Of a DNA stretch of 36,694 nucleotides, positions 15,426-24,806 are shown piece by piece. Position 1 is the first letter of the stretch, and each line of letters begins with the position of its first letter. The notes beneath the pieces are model-generated. The model did not search any database. It was not told the DNA's origin and worked only from the letters and a program-made list of their open reading frames with translations. This DNA comes from Akkermansia muciniphila (GTDB taxonomy: Bacteria; Verrucomicrobiota; Verrucomicrobiia; Limisphaerales; UBA9464): contig CAMAUY010000049.1 of assembly GCA_945861565.1 (NCBI GenBank), forward strand, positions 1-36,694, written 5' to 3'. The position numbers were made by a program, and so were the translations under genes.

Positions 15426-17321
15426 TCACCGGTTTCCTTCACTGGAATCAACGCGGTAGAACCGCTGGCGGTGACGGGCCGTTTCGGGATCCTTCCAGCT
15501 GAGTCCGCCCATCCCGGCCTGGTTTGTTGCCACCGACTCCCATCGAATCAGGTCGGTCGAGGCCCGGATCACGTAGTTCACCGCCGGCGCATCCGTCAGG
15601 CGAAGCCGGAACGTGCCGTCCCCTTGGATCCCGGACGCCTTCAATCGCGGACTATTGACGCCGTCGGAAAGCAATTGCCATCCGTGAGTGCCGAGTTGGG
15701 ACGCATAGGAAGGAGTCAGGAAACCGAAGGCATCAATGATAGCCGAGGAGAAAGGGCCTTCAAGATTGTTGGTCATCAGGACCCGGGAACGGTCCGTGAC
15801 ATTCTCAAAATGGATCCGGCTTCCTGTCACCCATCGGCCCAGGGGATCGTTTGAGATGATCACATTGTTGTAGAAGTGGAACGGGCCATCGTCGGCGTCG
15901 GTGAAGCGCATCCGCACGCGGCCCTTGAATGTATTCCGATACACGTCGATCCGGGCCGCCTGCCCGTCCTGGTTGATGAAAATCGCCTCCGTCGCCCCGC
16001 CTCTCACATTGTTGTAGAGGATTTCACCGAAGGTGGCATGGCTGACTCTGTGCATGTTGCCCCCGATGGCCGGCGTTCCAATGTCATAGAATGTGTTCCG
16101 CCGGACAGTGAATCGTGGATTGTCCGACTTGATCGCAACGATGGCCTCGGTGCCAGCCTCGGTGCCATGGAAAATATTGTCCTCGATGAGGCATTTGTTG
16201 AGCGAATACAGTTTGAGGGCGCAATTGCCGGTTCCGTTGATGATGTCGGAGAATGTATTGTCCTGGATGACCATTCCCAGGGCGGGCGATCCGTAACTCG
16301 CCAGAAACATGATGAACGCCGAATTGGCGCCATCCTGACCTGGTCCTTGATGATGCATCGTCATCCTTCGAACCACGCCAAAACTCGGCGACTCGAATTG
16401 AAAGGCGATGTTGTGGGAGTTGGCCGTCTCGAGTCCGTCCAGGTAAATGGAGCCGTTGCCCATTCGAATCAAGGGTGCGCTCCCCGACCCTTTCCAGCCG
16501 AAATCGATGACCGCGGATTCTCCGGGATACTCCAGCCACGCAACCGGCTTGCCGCCTCCGTTGATCTCCACCCGCTCCCAGCTGTCGCTGCCGGCCCGCA
16601 GCATGTCCAGGACCTGGTAGGTTCCCGACATGAAATACAGGATCTTTCCATAGTGGATCGCCTCTGGGATCTTGGACAACTGCCGGTACGGCCTGTCGAA
16701 GGATCCATTCCCACCCTCGGATGCGGAGGCGTTCACAAAGATGAACCGGCCCGAGGCTACGGCGATGCTCCACAGCGTCGAGACTTGGGAACCCGCGGCA
16801 TCCATGACCTTGAAGAGAATGTTGGTGGCGTTCGCCCTGGGATCCGGCCAATCAATCTCACCGGTGGCCGGATCCATCGTCATGCCAGCGGGCGCGTTCT
16901 CGAGGGAAAAGCGGTAGGGATACACCCCGCCGATCACCGCTCCGCGGATGTTGTATTGAACCCCGGGATAGGCCCAGAAAATGCGATGGTTGGGGGAAAT
17001 CGGCAAGCCACCGGTGTCGGGCGAACTTCGCGCGGCTCGAGGCAGAATAATCTGGAGCGCATAATTGGCGAGCGAAGGCGTCTGCCCCGATACGGCCATC
17101 GGGATCAGGAGGGTGCCGAGCACGCATGGAGCAACGAGAAATCGGAGGATGAAACTCAAAAGCAAGAGGGGAAAGCTCAGCCCCCAGAGATTTACCCGGT
17201 GTAGCGATTCCGCGCCGGTGTTATTCGCGAGTGAGGCTGCGCTGAAGACCCTCATCGTCACCAGGGATCCGCCGGTGACGATCTCGCAGGCTATGGCGCC
17301 AATCGATGGGAGGGCGTTCAT
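15426..17321 (-). CDS. Secreted right-handed beta-helix protein with putative Ig domain
   Basis: From ATG 17321 the protein has 631 residues. A hydrophobic segment at about 47-75 (FPLLLLSFILRFLVAPCVLG) acts as a signal or anchor. Next come an Ig-like/cadherin-type segment (FSLENAPAGMTMDPATGEID) and a long parallel beta-helix rich in asparagine ladders (NNAFSDI-type turns, LIEDNIFHGTEAG, PFHFYNNVIISND). The end is the 'W...RFYRV' C-terminal module. Beta-helix proteins often bind or cleave polysaccharides; no catalytic residues were identified. The chosen ATG overlaps the stop of a degenerate upstream frame (ATGA). ATG 17255 is an alternative. Upstream codons to 17480 belong to that older frame read out of phase. 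Confidence 0.75.
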   Translation of the reverse strand: MNALPSIGAIACEIVTGGSLVTMRVFSAASLANNTGAESLHRVNLWGLSFPLLLLSFILRFLVAPCVLGTLLIPMAVSGQTPSLANYALQIILPRAARSSPDTGGLPISPNHRIFWAYPGVQYNIRGAVIGGVYPYRFSLENAPAGMTMDPATGEIDWPDPRANATNILFKVMDAAGSQVSTLWSIAVASGRFIFVNASASEGGNGSFDRPYRQLSKIPEAIHYGKILYFMSGTYQVLDMLRAGSDSWERVEINGGGKPVAWLEYPGESAVIDFGWKGSGSAPLIRMGNGSIYLDGLETANSHNIAFQFESPSFGVVRRMTMHHQGPGQDGANSAFIMFLASYGSPALGMVIQDNTFSDIINGTGNCALKLYSLNKCLIEDNIFHGTEAGTEAIVAIKSDNPRFTVRRNTFYDIGTPAIGGNMHRVSHATFGEILYNNVRGGATEAIFINQDGQAARIDVYRNTFKGRVRMRFTDADDGPFHFYNNVIISNDPLGRWVTGSRIHFENVTDRSRVLMTNNLEGPFSSAIIDAFGFLTPSYASQLGTHGWQLLSDGVNSPRLKASGIQGDGTFRLRLTDAPAVNYVIRASTDLIRWESVATNQAGMGGLSWKDPETARHRQRFYRVDSSEGNR

Positions 17322-17475
17322 GACAACAACAGATAGATGACGTTCTCGGTTCGGTCGACGTCGATGTTGAGTTCCCACATCGCGGCCCGGCGCTGCAACG
17401 CGAGGCGGTAGTGTCGAAGCTGATGCCGGCCGCCTCCTGAAGTTGGTTGCGCTGCGTTGCGTCAGTGCGTGCCGT
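17318..17475 (-). pseudogene. Frameshifted C-terminal gene fragment
   Basis: Reading toward lower coordinates, one frame gives QLQEAAGISFDTTA. After a one-base shift, the next frame gives LALQRRAAMWELNIDVDRT, then ENVIYLLLS and a stop at 17318-17320. The two halves join naturally if one base was lost. It looks like the end of a real gene whose front is missing. The family was not recognised. Its stop overlaps the beta-helix ATG. Confidence 0.4.
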
Positions 17476-17526
17476 GGCAAACGCCGCTCGGCACGAATGG
17501 GATCGAGTCCCCGAGCGATGTTTTCC

Positions 17527-17702
17527 GAACCATCCGTTGGCCTGACTGGGCGGATGACTGGTTGCTATACTCAACAATGAACCTGACACCGCCCGTCGTC
17601 TGGGCGCCGGTCACCAATGCCCTCAGCCGTTCCGACGGTCAGTTCATTATGACGGTTCCCGATAGCTACGATGTTCGGCTCTTCCGCCTTGTCAGCCCTT
17701 GA
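17527..17702 (+). pseudogene. Remnant of a secreted protein C-terminal domain
   Basis: This frame encodes IRWPDWADDWLLYSTMNL, followed by PVVWAPVTNALSRSDGQF, and ends in VRLFRLVSP. It matches the same C-terminal module seen at the ends of the 427 and 15426 genes, but nothing recognisable precedes it. It is probably the tail of a lost gene. Confidence 0.45.
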
Positions 17703-17806
17703 GATGCATCGGGGGGGTGCCGTGAGGGCATTTTCGGAGTCACAGCCCAGTTTATCCCGAGCACTACCGGCGTTGGCCCGGCGATTTATTCGCGGACGGC
17801 GGCACA

Positions 17807-17977
17807 TCATTCGCCAGGATTCTCGGTGAAGACCGCGTTTGGCTTCAGCATCAAGCCGATGTACGACGTCAGCATCGCCGGATAGAGGAGAGGGAAGCAA
17901 TACTCAGCCATGCAATTCGCTGGCTCCACACCTGTCACGCGAGCCGTTTCAACTGGACGCATCATCGCAGGGGCCAT
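17807..17977 (-). CDS. Small ORF or gene remnant of unknown function
   Basis: A 56-residue frame runs from ATG 17977 to TGA 17807. Its hydrophobic half ([20 protein letters not shown]) could be a membrane segment. No family was recognised and no ribosome-binding site is seen. It sits among other fragments, so it may be a remnant. Confidence 0.2.
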   Translation of the reverse strand: MAPAMMRPVETARVTGVEPANCMAEYCFPLLYPAMLTSYIGLMLKPNAVFTENPGE

Positions 17978-17995
17978 GTTGTCAATAGCGCAGGT

Positions 17996-18032
17996 GTGAT
18001 CCCATTTCGCTTTCGTGATCCTATTTCGCTTT
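17996..18032. repeat. Tandem 18-bp repeat, possible IS21-type end
   Basis: GTGATCCCATTTCGCTTT (17996-18013) is repeated one base later as GTGATCCTATTTCGCTTT (18015-18032), 17 of 18 identical. Ends of IS21-family elements carry such short internal repeats starting near TGTGATC. No transposase lies here, so it may be a solo end. Confidence 0.4.
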
Positions 18033-18094
18033 GTTTCAAAAGAACTCCTGATTCCCGATTGACTCCGGATGCGTCAACGGCATCCACTGCACAA

Positions 18095-18910
18095 ATGCCA
18101 GTGGGAGCCGTTCCAGATTGTGAGGATTCGGTCCAGGATCTTTATCCGACGATCGGTGGAGCAGTCGTCGGTGCGAGCGTGCGTCGGAATCGTCGGCACG
18201 CCCTTCGCCATCGCGGCTTCACACTGATCGAACTCCTGGTCGTCATCGCCATCATCGCGATACTTGCTGGCATGCTCCTGCCGGCCCTGTCGCGCGCCAA
18301 GGTCAAAGCCAATGCCACCCGCTGTGTCAGCAACGAGCATCAGCAGTACCTCGGGTACCACATGTACGCGCTCGATAGCCTCGATTCCATGCCGGTCCAT
18401 GGCGACTACGGAACCGTTGGAGGCCGTCCGACCAACGGCACCGTGTCCGTCCATAATACCCGCGGGGAAACCAATCGCCCCCTTAACGTGTACGTGCCAA
18501 GTTTTGAGGCCTTCCATTGCCCCTCCGATCGAGGTGATACGCTGTGGCCCGACGCCAAGACGTGTTATGCGGGCTGGGGCAATAGCTATCTCGTCCAATG
18601 GGTGAACGACTTGTACCGGGTCAAACATGTCACGGCTGACAAATTCGCCGCGGCCGGGACCGCCGAGAGCAAACCCATCAAGACCGGCGAGATCGCCCTT
18701 CAACCCTCCACCAAGATTATCCAGGGCGACTGGCCATGGTATGGAACTCGCAACCCCGGCGACATCAAGAAGGGAGTCTGGCACAACAACCCAGGCCGTC
18801 GCGGCTGGAACATGATTTACGGGGACGGACACGTGCAGGTCTTCACCTTTCCAAAGGGGTACGAAGCCATGCTAACCGATCCGCCCAATATCAATAACGC
18901 CTGGTGGTAG
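18095..18910 (+). CDS. Type II secretion/type IV pilin-like pseudopilin (prepilin N-terminal domain)
   Basis: From ATG 18095 the product has 271 residues. The prepilin motif [20 protein letters not shown] is present: cleavage would fall between G41 and F42, with the conserved Glu at +5 (E46). A long basic leader precedes it. A hydrophobic helix follows, then a globular domain with [16 protein letters not shown] and the ending [19 protein letters not shown], like the H-X9-DG family abundant in Planctomycetes and Verrucomicrobia. A GTG at 17996 would start inside a tandem repeat and is not preferred. These proteins are numerous per genome, and a single one does not imply a pilus operon. It ends 32 bases before the convergent kinase-MurQ gene. 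Confidence 0.85.
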   Translation: MPVGAVPDCEDSVQDLYPTIGGAVVGASVRRNRRHALRHRGFTLIELLVVIAIIAILAGMLLPALSRAKVKANATRCVSNEHQQYLGYHMYALDSLDSMPVHGDYGTVGGRPTNGTVSVHNTRGETNRPLNVYVPSFEAFHCPSDRGDTLWPDAKTCYAGWGNSYLVQWVNDLYRVKHVTADKFAAAGTAESKPIKTGEIALQPSTKIIQGDWPWYGTRNPGDIKKGVWHNNPGRRGWNMIYGDGHVQVFTFPKGYEAMLTDPPNINNAWW

Positions 18911-18942
18911 CGGTGGATCCAAGGGGAGGACAAGATTCTGAC

Positions 18943-20799
18943 TCATTCGCTCTTCGACCCCAAGACCCGAATTGCCGCGGACACGACCCAGCCCTGTGCT
19001 TCCAATGTCTTAAGTATAATGCCAGTGTCCCGCCCCGTAATCTCCTGAACGATCCGTACCGCCCGGTCCCGCAGTTTTATATTCGAAGGATTCAGATCCA
19101 CCATGAGATTGGAGATGGCCTTCCCCAATCCCACCATGGCAATCGTCGTGACTAAATTCAGCACTAGCTTCGTGGCCGTGCCCGCCTTCAGCCGGGTGGA
19201 ACCGGTCAAGACTTCCGGACCGGTCGGCATGGCGATAACAACCCCGGGCCGGTGTCCGCGCGCAAACTTGAGTTGCGGATGACAACAGACCAGCGCTGTC
19301 GTAGCACCTCGTCGCCGGGCTTCACTAAGCGCTCCCCAGACAAACGGCGTGCGTCCGCTGGCGGCGATCCCGACCACGACGTCCTTCCGGTGGACGTCGC
19401 GAAACTTGATGGCCGCGGCTCCGGCGGCCGGATCATCTTCGGCACCTTCAACTGCAGACCAAAGAGCGCGTTGTCCGCCGGCGATGATGCCCTGAATCCA
19501 TTCCGGCGGGGTGCGGAAGGTGGGCGGGCATTCGGATGCATCCAGGACCCCAAGCCGGCCGCTGGTGCCCGCGCCGATATAGAACAGTCTGCCGCCGTTT
19601 TTTATCGCCCGGACCACGTGCCGAATGAGTTTGGCGATTGCGGTTCGCTGCGACGCAACAGCCGTGGCCACACTTGCCTCTTCAGACCCCATAAGATCGA
19701 TGGCGTGCTCGATCGATAGTTGGTCCAGCGCTATGGACCGTGGATTTCTCTGCTCGGTCGGCGTCAGGCCAGTGCTCGTCGGGATAAAAACAGCCGACCG
19801 CCGTGTAGGGGAGGAGGCCGGGCCACGCGTCGACCCCGTTGCCCGAGCTTCCCCGCCTGAAATTGGGGCACTGAGTAAGCGCGCTTTCTCCACGGCACCC
19901 CAAGTCGTCTCCCGTTTCAGTTTTATGAACCGGGTCTCGCCTCGTGTGCGCTGCTCGCGGATTGCGTGCCGAACGGCGGCGGCATAGGTGGGGGCGTTTT
20001 GCAACAGGCCGCCCGCAAAAACGAATTCCACCGGATCGCCGGCACCCCCGAGACGCCCGGCACAGGCAACGGCGTCTCGAGCGAGGGCCCCTGCACAAAA
20101 CTTCATCACCGCCCGTGCGTATCGATCGCCCGCACTCGCCGCCGCCACGACCTCCGGAGCCAGGGCGGCAATCTCCGATTTCTCCGCGGATTGGACCCAG
20201 TCGATAAGGGCTTCGGGATCGTTTAATTGCAGAGCGCGCAGGATACGCTGCCCGCAACGCCCCCATGTGCCGGAGCGATCCAGGGGTTCAAGGCACGCCT
20301 CACGCAATGCGCGATGAACCAGATGATACGCGCTACCACGATCACCCAGCCAATGACCCCAACCCCCAACTTTTGCAGTGCGGCCGGAGGCATTCCGCCC
20401 GAAACAACACGCACCGGTACCGGACAGGACCAGAACCCGCGTCCCGTTCCCCTCGGTCGTGGCGTCCGTCGCCAGGGCGCATTCGAGATCATTTCCGATC
20501 CAGATAGGCCTTCCGGGCCAGAGGGCGGCCGTAACCGAGCGGACGCGATCGGCATCCAGCGCGGTGCGCAGACCAGCAAAGGCAATACCGACCGCAGACG
20601 GATTCGGGAATTGGTCCCGGACCGCTGCCAATCGCCCCCGCAAATCAGGGTCCGACAGGAGCCTCAAATTTGCCGGCCCGCTCGCATGCCGCGCCAAGAG
20701 AGATCCGCCGGCATCCACGTGCAAAGCCACCAAATGACTCCCGCCTCCCTCGACTCCGAGGAGAGTTCTTGATCCAGGACTAGCCATCGGGTCGCCCAC
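18943..20799 (-). CDS. murQ: Fusion of N-acetylhexosamine kinase (BadF-type) and MurNAc-6-phosphate etherase MurQ
   Basis: The 618-residue protein joins two enzymes. Residues about 13-310 form a BadF/BcrA-type sugar kinase: LLGVEGGGSHL (13-23, phosphate loop), LSGTGACCFGRN and GGWGHWLGDRGSAY (145-158), like NagK/MurK. Residues about 347-618 form MurQ: TEQRNPRSIALDQLS, the SIS motif FYIGAGTSGRLG (406-417), ASECPPTF and VEGAED with the likely catalytic glutamates. The kinase would phosphorylate MurNAc or GlcNAc, and MurQ would cleave the lactyl ether of MurNAc-6-P, recycling cell-wall sugars in the cytoplasm. In most bacteria these are separate genes. A metallo-beta-lactamase-fold gene ends 11 bases upstream on the same strand. 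ATG 20787 is an alternative start. Confidence 0.9.
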   Translation of the reverse strand: MGDPMASPGSRTLLGVEGGGSHLVALHVDAGGSLLARHASGPANLRLLSDPDLRGRLAAVRDQFPNPSAVGIAFAGLRTALDADRVRSVTAALWPGRPIWIGNDLECALATDATTEGNGTRVLVLSGTGACCFGRNASGRTAKVGGWGHWLGDRGSAYHLVHRALREACLEPLDRSGTWGRCGQRILRALQLNDPEALIDWVQSAEKSEIAALAPEVVAAASAGDRYARAVMKFCAGALARDAVACAGRLGGAGDPVEFVFAGGLLQNAPTYAAAVRHAIREQRTRGETRFIKLKRETTWGAVEKARLLSAPISGGEARATGSTRGPASSPTRRSAVFIPTSTGLTPTEQRNPRSIALDQLSIEHAIDLMGSEEASVATAVASQRTAIAKLIRHVVRAIKNGGRLFYIGAGTSGRLGVLDASECPPTFRTPPEWIQGIIAGGQRALWSAVEGAEDDPAAGAAAIKFRDVHRKDVVVGIAASGRTPFVWGALSEARRRGATTALVCCHPQLKFARGHRPGVVIAMPTGPEVLTGSTRLKAGTATKLVLNLVTTIAMVGLGKAISNLMVDLNPSNIKLRDRAVRIVQEITGRDTGIILKTLEAQGWVVSAAIRVLGSKSE

Positions 20800-20810
20800 C
20801 GGCCTCGTGT

Positions 20811-21866
20811 CTAGAATCGAGTCGCGTACGTTTGCTTATGGCCGGTGGATGGAACCGTCACAGTATAACTGATGCCATCCGGACTCACGCTTAGTTTGAG
20901 ATGGGCCCCGCCAGTTTCCCCATTGTTGGCGCAGAATTCCGCGGGCGCATTGTTTTCCGGCTGCTTCAAGTTCCGATGCACCTGATAGATGGCTTGCAGC
21001 GATGGAAGGCTGCGCAATGACTGGACGACCTCCGTCATGCAGCCCTTGGCTGGGCCATTGTTCATGACCGCGACATTGGGCAGCAACGCACGGAGCAGCA
21101 GTGGATTGCTACTCACATCGAGACCGTGGTGATTCACCTGGTAGACATCCACCGAGCCGATTTGAGCTATTGGGCAGACGAGTTGCGCTTCCGTATTCCA
21201 GCTCAAATCACCGCCGTTGAAATAGCGAAACCGACCGAACTGCAATAACGAGACGATGCTATTGGCGTTGTCGGAGGTGTCCGTCGGTTTTGGACTTGGA
21301 TCCGCACAGCGGGCGGGGTCGACGGACACGGTCCGGGAAAGGGCGAACTGCTGTTTCGCAGCCACGAACTGCAAACTCAAGGCGGGACCGGACTGAACTT
21401 GGTTCAGAGGGATGCCGGACCCCGGATGGACGACAATCCGTTTTGAAACCTTCATTTCCCGGTACGCCTTGATCTTGAGGGGCCATGCAGCGTTATTGCC
21501 CCCATCTGGATCCCGCTCCGGGACGCCATTGTCGTACACCGTATGAATGGGCATCTTTTGTGCAAGTTCGGCGGCACCTCCGAAATGATCAAGGTGCAGG
21601 TGGGTGGTGATCAGATGGTCGATCTGCTTCAGGCCAGCGACCGTCGTGGCCACCCGATGAATTCGGGAAGGATCGCGGTCCCCTGGATTCCCGGAATCGA
21701 TCAGAATCGATTCGCCCAGTGGAGTGACGATCAACGTGGAACCACCGCCCATGGAATCGATCCAATAGAAGTCCAACGTGCCGTCGCTCGGACCAGCGAA
21801 CGCAGCAGTGGCGGTAGCAACGGTGATTGCGAAAGCGGTCAGGGCGAGATGGGAGGCAGATTTCAT
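20811..21866 (-). CDS. Secreted metallo-beta-lactamase fold hydrolase (ComEC-like)
   Basis: From ATG 21866 the protein has 351 residues with a signal peptide (HLALTAFAITVATATAAFAG, about 6-25). The upstream ATG at 21923 adds a basic stretch before the signal and is less likely. The metal site motif THLHLDHFGG (88-97) is complete; SILIDSGNPGD precedes it, and RYFNGGDLSWN and VYQVNHHGLDVSSN follow, as in ComEC C-terminal domain-like hydrolases. The substrate is unknown; nuclease, phosphodiesterase or lactonase activity are possible. It lies 11 bases upstream of the kinase-MurQ fusion and may share its transcript, though an export signal puts it outside the cytoplasm. Confidence 0.85.
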   Translation of the reverse strand: MKSASHLALTAFAITVATATAAFAGPSDGTLDFYWIDSMGGGSTLIVTPLGESILIDSGNPGDRDPSRIHRVATTVAGLKQIDHLITTHLHLDHFGGAAELAQKMPIHTVYDNGVPERDPDGGNNAAWPLKIKAYREMKVSKRIVVHPGSGIPLNQVQSGPALSLQFVAAKQQFALSRTVSVDPARCADPSPKPTDTSDNANSIVSLLQFGRFRYFNGGDLSWNTEAQLVCPIAQIGSVDVYQVNHHGLDVSSNPLLLRALLPNVAVMNNGPAKGCMTEVVQSLRSLPSLQAIYQVHRNLKQPENNAPAEFCANNGETGGAHLKLSVSPDGISYTVTVPSTGHKQTYATRF

Positions 21867-22078
21867 GCTGGAATGCGTACCGTGCTTGCGGCCGAAGCGA
21901 AAGCGGCAAATGCGCATTCGCATCGAGATTCAAAGTTGGGACAATTGGGCCACCTGCTTGAAATGCGGGCACGTCAACGGCATTCACGGGATACCGAAAA
22001 TAATGGAATCCGGGGGCCGACGCGTCATTCCTGTTTCTTTCGGAGCATTTCTTGGTGCAAGCTTTTTCCCGCAACACG

Positions 22079-24790
22079 ATGAGCGAACTTTCGAAAGCGT
22101 ACGAACCCCAGGCAGTCGAGGAGAAATGGTACCAGTTCTGGCTGGATCAAAAATGCTTTGTGGCAGATCCGGACCGCGTCGGTCCCGACCGGCCCGCCTA
22201 TTCCATTGTCATCCCGCCGCCCAACGTCACCGGCGTCCTGACCCTCGGGCACGTCCTCAACAACACCATCCAGGACATTCTAGCGCGGAAGGCGCGGATG
22301 GATGGGAAGGAAGTATTGTGGCTGCCGGGCACCGACCATGCAGGCATTGCCACGCAGACCGTGGTCGAGCGCACCCTGAAGAAATCGGGGGAGATCCGGC
22401 ACCGCGATGATTTGGGCCGGGAGAAGTTTCTCGAGAAAGTCTGGCAGTGGAAGGAAAAGCACGGCGGGATCATCATCCAACAGTTGAAGAAGCTCGGGGC
22501 TTCCTGCGACTGGACCCGCGAGCGGTTCACCATGGATCCGGCCTATTCGAAGTGTGTGCAGCAGGTCTTCGTGGACTTGTACCAAAAGGGCCTGATTTAC
22601 CGGGGCAAACGCATGGTCAATTGGTGTCCGGCATCTCAGACTGCCTTGTCCGATGAAGAGGTGGAGATGAGGGAGCAGAAAGGCTTCCTATATTACTTCC
22701 GGGTGCAGGTGGCGGAAGAGCCCGGCACATGGCTGACGATTGCGACAACGCGGCCGGAAACGATTCCAGGCGACACTGCGGTGGCGGTGAATCCGAAGGA
22801 TCCGCGGTATGCAGCGCTGATCGGGAAGCATGTATTGCGCCCGTTGCCTGCGGAGCTACCCGAGGCGCTGAAACGCATTCCCATTGTCGGCGATGACCAT
22901 GTGGATTTTGAGTTTGGGACGGGAGTGTTGAAGGTGACGCCCGCGCACGACAAAGCGGATTTCGAGATCGGTCAGCGGCACCGGCTTGCGGTGTTGGACA
23001 TTATGAATCCGGACGGCGTGCTCAACGAGCAGGCGGGAGCGGATCTGCAGGGGTTGGACCGGTTCGCAGCCCGCAAGGTTGCGGTCGAGAAACTTCGGGA
23101 ATTGGGAGTTCTCGAGAAGGAGGAGCCCTATGTGAACAACGTCGGATTCAGTGAGCGCGCCGGCGTACCGGTGGAGCCCCGACTGAGTGAGCAGTGGTTC
23201 TTGAAATACCCATCGACCGCGGAATCAACCGCGGTCGTGGCGGACGGTCGGATGAATTTCTTTCCCGAGCGTTGGGCCAAGGTCTACGGGCACTGGATGG
23301 GCGGACTGCAGGATTGGTGCATCAGCCGGCAGCTCTGGTGGGGGCATCGTGTGCCGGTATGGTATCATCGCACCGACGGTCGTTTGCATGTCGGCCTCGA
23401 AGGGCCTCCGGACGCGGAACATTGGACCCAGGATGAAGATGTCCTCGACACGTGGTTCAGTTCCTGGTTGTGGCCTTTTGCCACCATGGGCTGGCCGGAA
23501 AAAACAGAGACGCTGCGCAAGTTTTATCCCACCACCGACCTGGTAACGGGGCCAGACATTATATTTTTCTGGGTAGCTCGAATGATCATGGCGGGCTACG
23601 AATTCATGGAGGAAATGCCGTTCCAAAATGTATATTTTACGGGGATTATACGGGACAAACAGGGGCGAAAAATGTCGAAGTCGCTGGGCAATTCACCGGA
23701 CCCGCTGGATCTGATTGCAAAGTATGGGGCGGATGCCCTCCGCTTTGGGGTGATGCGATCGGCTCCACTGGGGCAGGATATTCTGTTTGATGAACAGACC
23801 GTCGAGTTAGGCCGCAACTTCTGCAATAAACTCTGGAACGCATGCCGGTTTCGACAGATGCAGGGTGGGACGATGGAGGGGGAAATCGAGCCAGAACTGC
23901 TGACACCCGACGACAAGTGGATTCTGCTCCGGCTCGACCAGGCGATCGACGATGTGACGCGGGCGTTCACAGAATTTCGGTTTAGCGATGCCACCGGCGC
24001 GTTGTATCGGTTTTTCTGGAGCGAGTACTGTGATTGGTATGTGGAGGCGAGCAAACCAGCCCTGGCGGGTCGGGGCGCGGTGGGAGACGACACGGCATCG
24101 GCGCGCCTGGCCGCCAACAAACGCGCGGTGATTGATTTTGTGTTGGGAAATACCCTCCGTCTGTTCCACCCGTTCCTGCCGTTTATCACGGAGGAATTGT
24201 GGCACGGCCTCGGGTTTTCGAACGAGATGCCCGCCGAGCGCGGCGGGAAGACAATTATGGTTGCCGCCTGGCCCCGGTCGTGGTCGGCGGCCGAGCGTGA
24301 CCATTTTGAGCTCGGCGACGCCGCCGATCAATTGGCAACGGCCCGTTTTGAGCTCGTTACCCTGGGCCGAAATCTGAAGGCCCAGTTTAATCTGCCGTCC
24401 AACAAGCGGGTCCCGTTCATCCTGCGTCCCGCCGGCGCCGTGTCTCCGGCGGAGACGGAAGTCTTAAAGAGCCTGCTTAATGCCGAAGCTTTGGAGGTTG
24501 TGGGGAGTGATTGGACGCCGGACAAAGGGACACCCATGGCGGCGAACGCGGTGGGGGAACTCTTCCTTCCGCTTGCGGGATTGGTCGACGCCACCGCCGA
24601 AAAGGCACGACTGACGAAGGAACTGGAAAAGACCCGGGTGGAGGTTACGAAGGTTCGCGAGAAGCTCGCCAATCCAGGATTTGCAAATAAGGTTCCTCCC
24701 GCCGTTCTCGCAGACCATCAGCAACGCCTTCTGGATTGGGAGGCGAAGGAAAACCAGATCCGGACGGCGCTGGCGAACTTGCCGGGTTGA
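22079..24790 (+). CDS. valS: Valine--tRNA ligase ValS
   Basis: From ATG 22079 the enzyme has 903 residues, normal for ValRS. An ATG-like start at 22052 adds nine unrelated residues. The class I signature HIGH reads TLGH here (PPPNVTGVLTLGHVL, 55-58), and KMSKS is intact (GRKMSKSLGN, 531-535). The editing domain region (TTRPETIPGDTAVAVNPKD), the catalytic WQ/CISRQLWWGHRVPVW segment, the anticodon-binding domain and the C-terminal coiled coil (ARLTKELEKTRVEVTKVREK) are all present. It charges tRNA-Val in the cytoplasm and is essential. It stands alone, tail-to-tail with the esterase gene (16-base gap). Confidence 0.97.
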   Translation: MSELSKAYEPQAVEEKWYQFWLDQKCFVADPDRVGPDRPAYSIVIPPPNVTGVLTLGHVLNNTIQDILARKARMDGKEVLWLPGTDHAGIATQTVVERTLKKSGEIRHRDDLGREKFLEKVWQWKEKHGGIIIQQLKKLGASCDWTRERFTMDPAYSKCVQQVFVDLYQKGLIYRGKRMVNWCPASQTALSDEEVEMREQKGFLYYFRVQVAEEPGTWLTIATTRPETIPGDTAVAVNPKDPRYAALIGKHVLRPLPAELPEALKRIPIVGDDHVDFEFGTGVLKVTPAHDKADFEIGQRHRLAVLDIMNPDGVLNEQAGADLQGLDRFAARKVAVEKLRELGVLEKEEPYVNNVGFSERAGVPVEPRLSEQWFLKYPSTAESTAVVADGRMNFFPERWAKVYGHWMGGLQDWCISRQLWWGHRVPVWYHRTDGRLHVGLEGPPDAEHWTQDEDVLDTWFSSWLWPFATMGWPEKTETLRKFYPTTDLVTGPDIIFFWVARMIMAGYEFMEEMPFQNVYFTGIIRDKQGRKMSKSLGNSPDPLDLIAKYGADALRFGVMRSAPLGQDILFDEQTVELGRNFCNKLWNACRFRQMQGGTMEGEIEPELLTPDDKWILLRLDQAIDDVTRAFTEFRFSDATGALYRFFWSEYCDWYVEASKPALAGRGAVGDDTASARLAANKRAVIDFVLGNTLRLFHPFLPFITEELWHGLGFSNEMPAERGGKTIMVAAWPRSWSAAERDHFELGDAADQLATARFELVTLGRNLKAQFNLPSNKRVPFILRPAGAVSPAETEVLKSLLNAEALEVVGSDWTPDKGTPMAANAVGELFLPLAGLVDATAEKARLTKELEKTRVEVTKVREKLANPGFANKVPPAVLADHQQRLLDWEAKENQIRTALANLPG

Positions 24791-24806
24791 GCCCGAAGTT
24801 CGTGAC

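Noticed and set aside
15876..17204. Open frame of 442 codons on the plus strand
   Set aside because: It lies wholly antisense to the beta-helix gene, which has a hydrophobic export segment and typical repeats.
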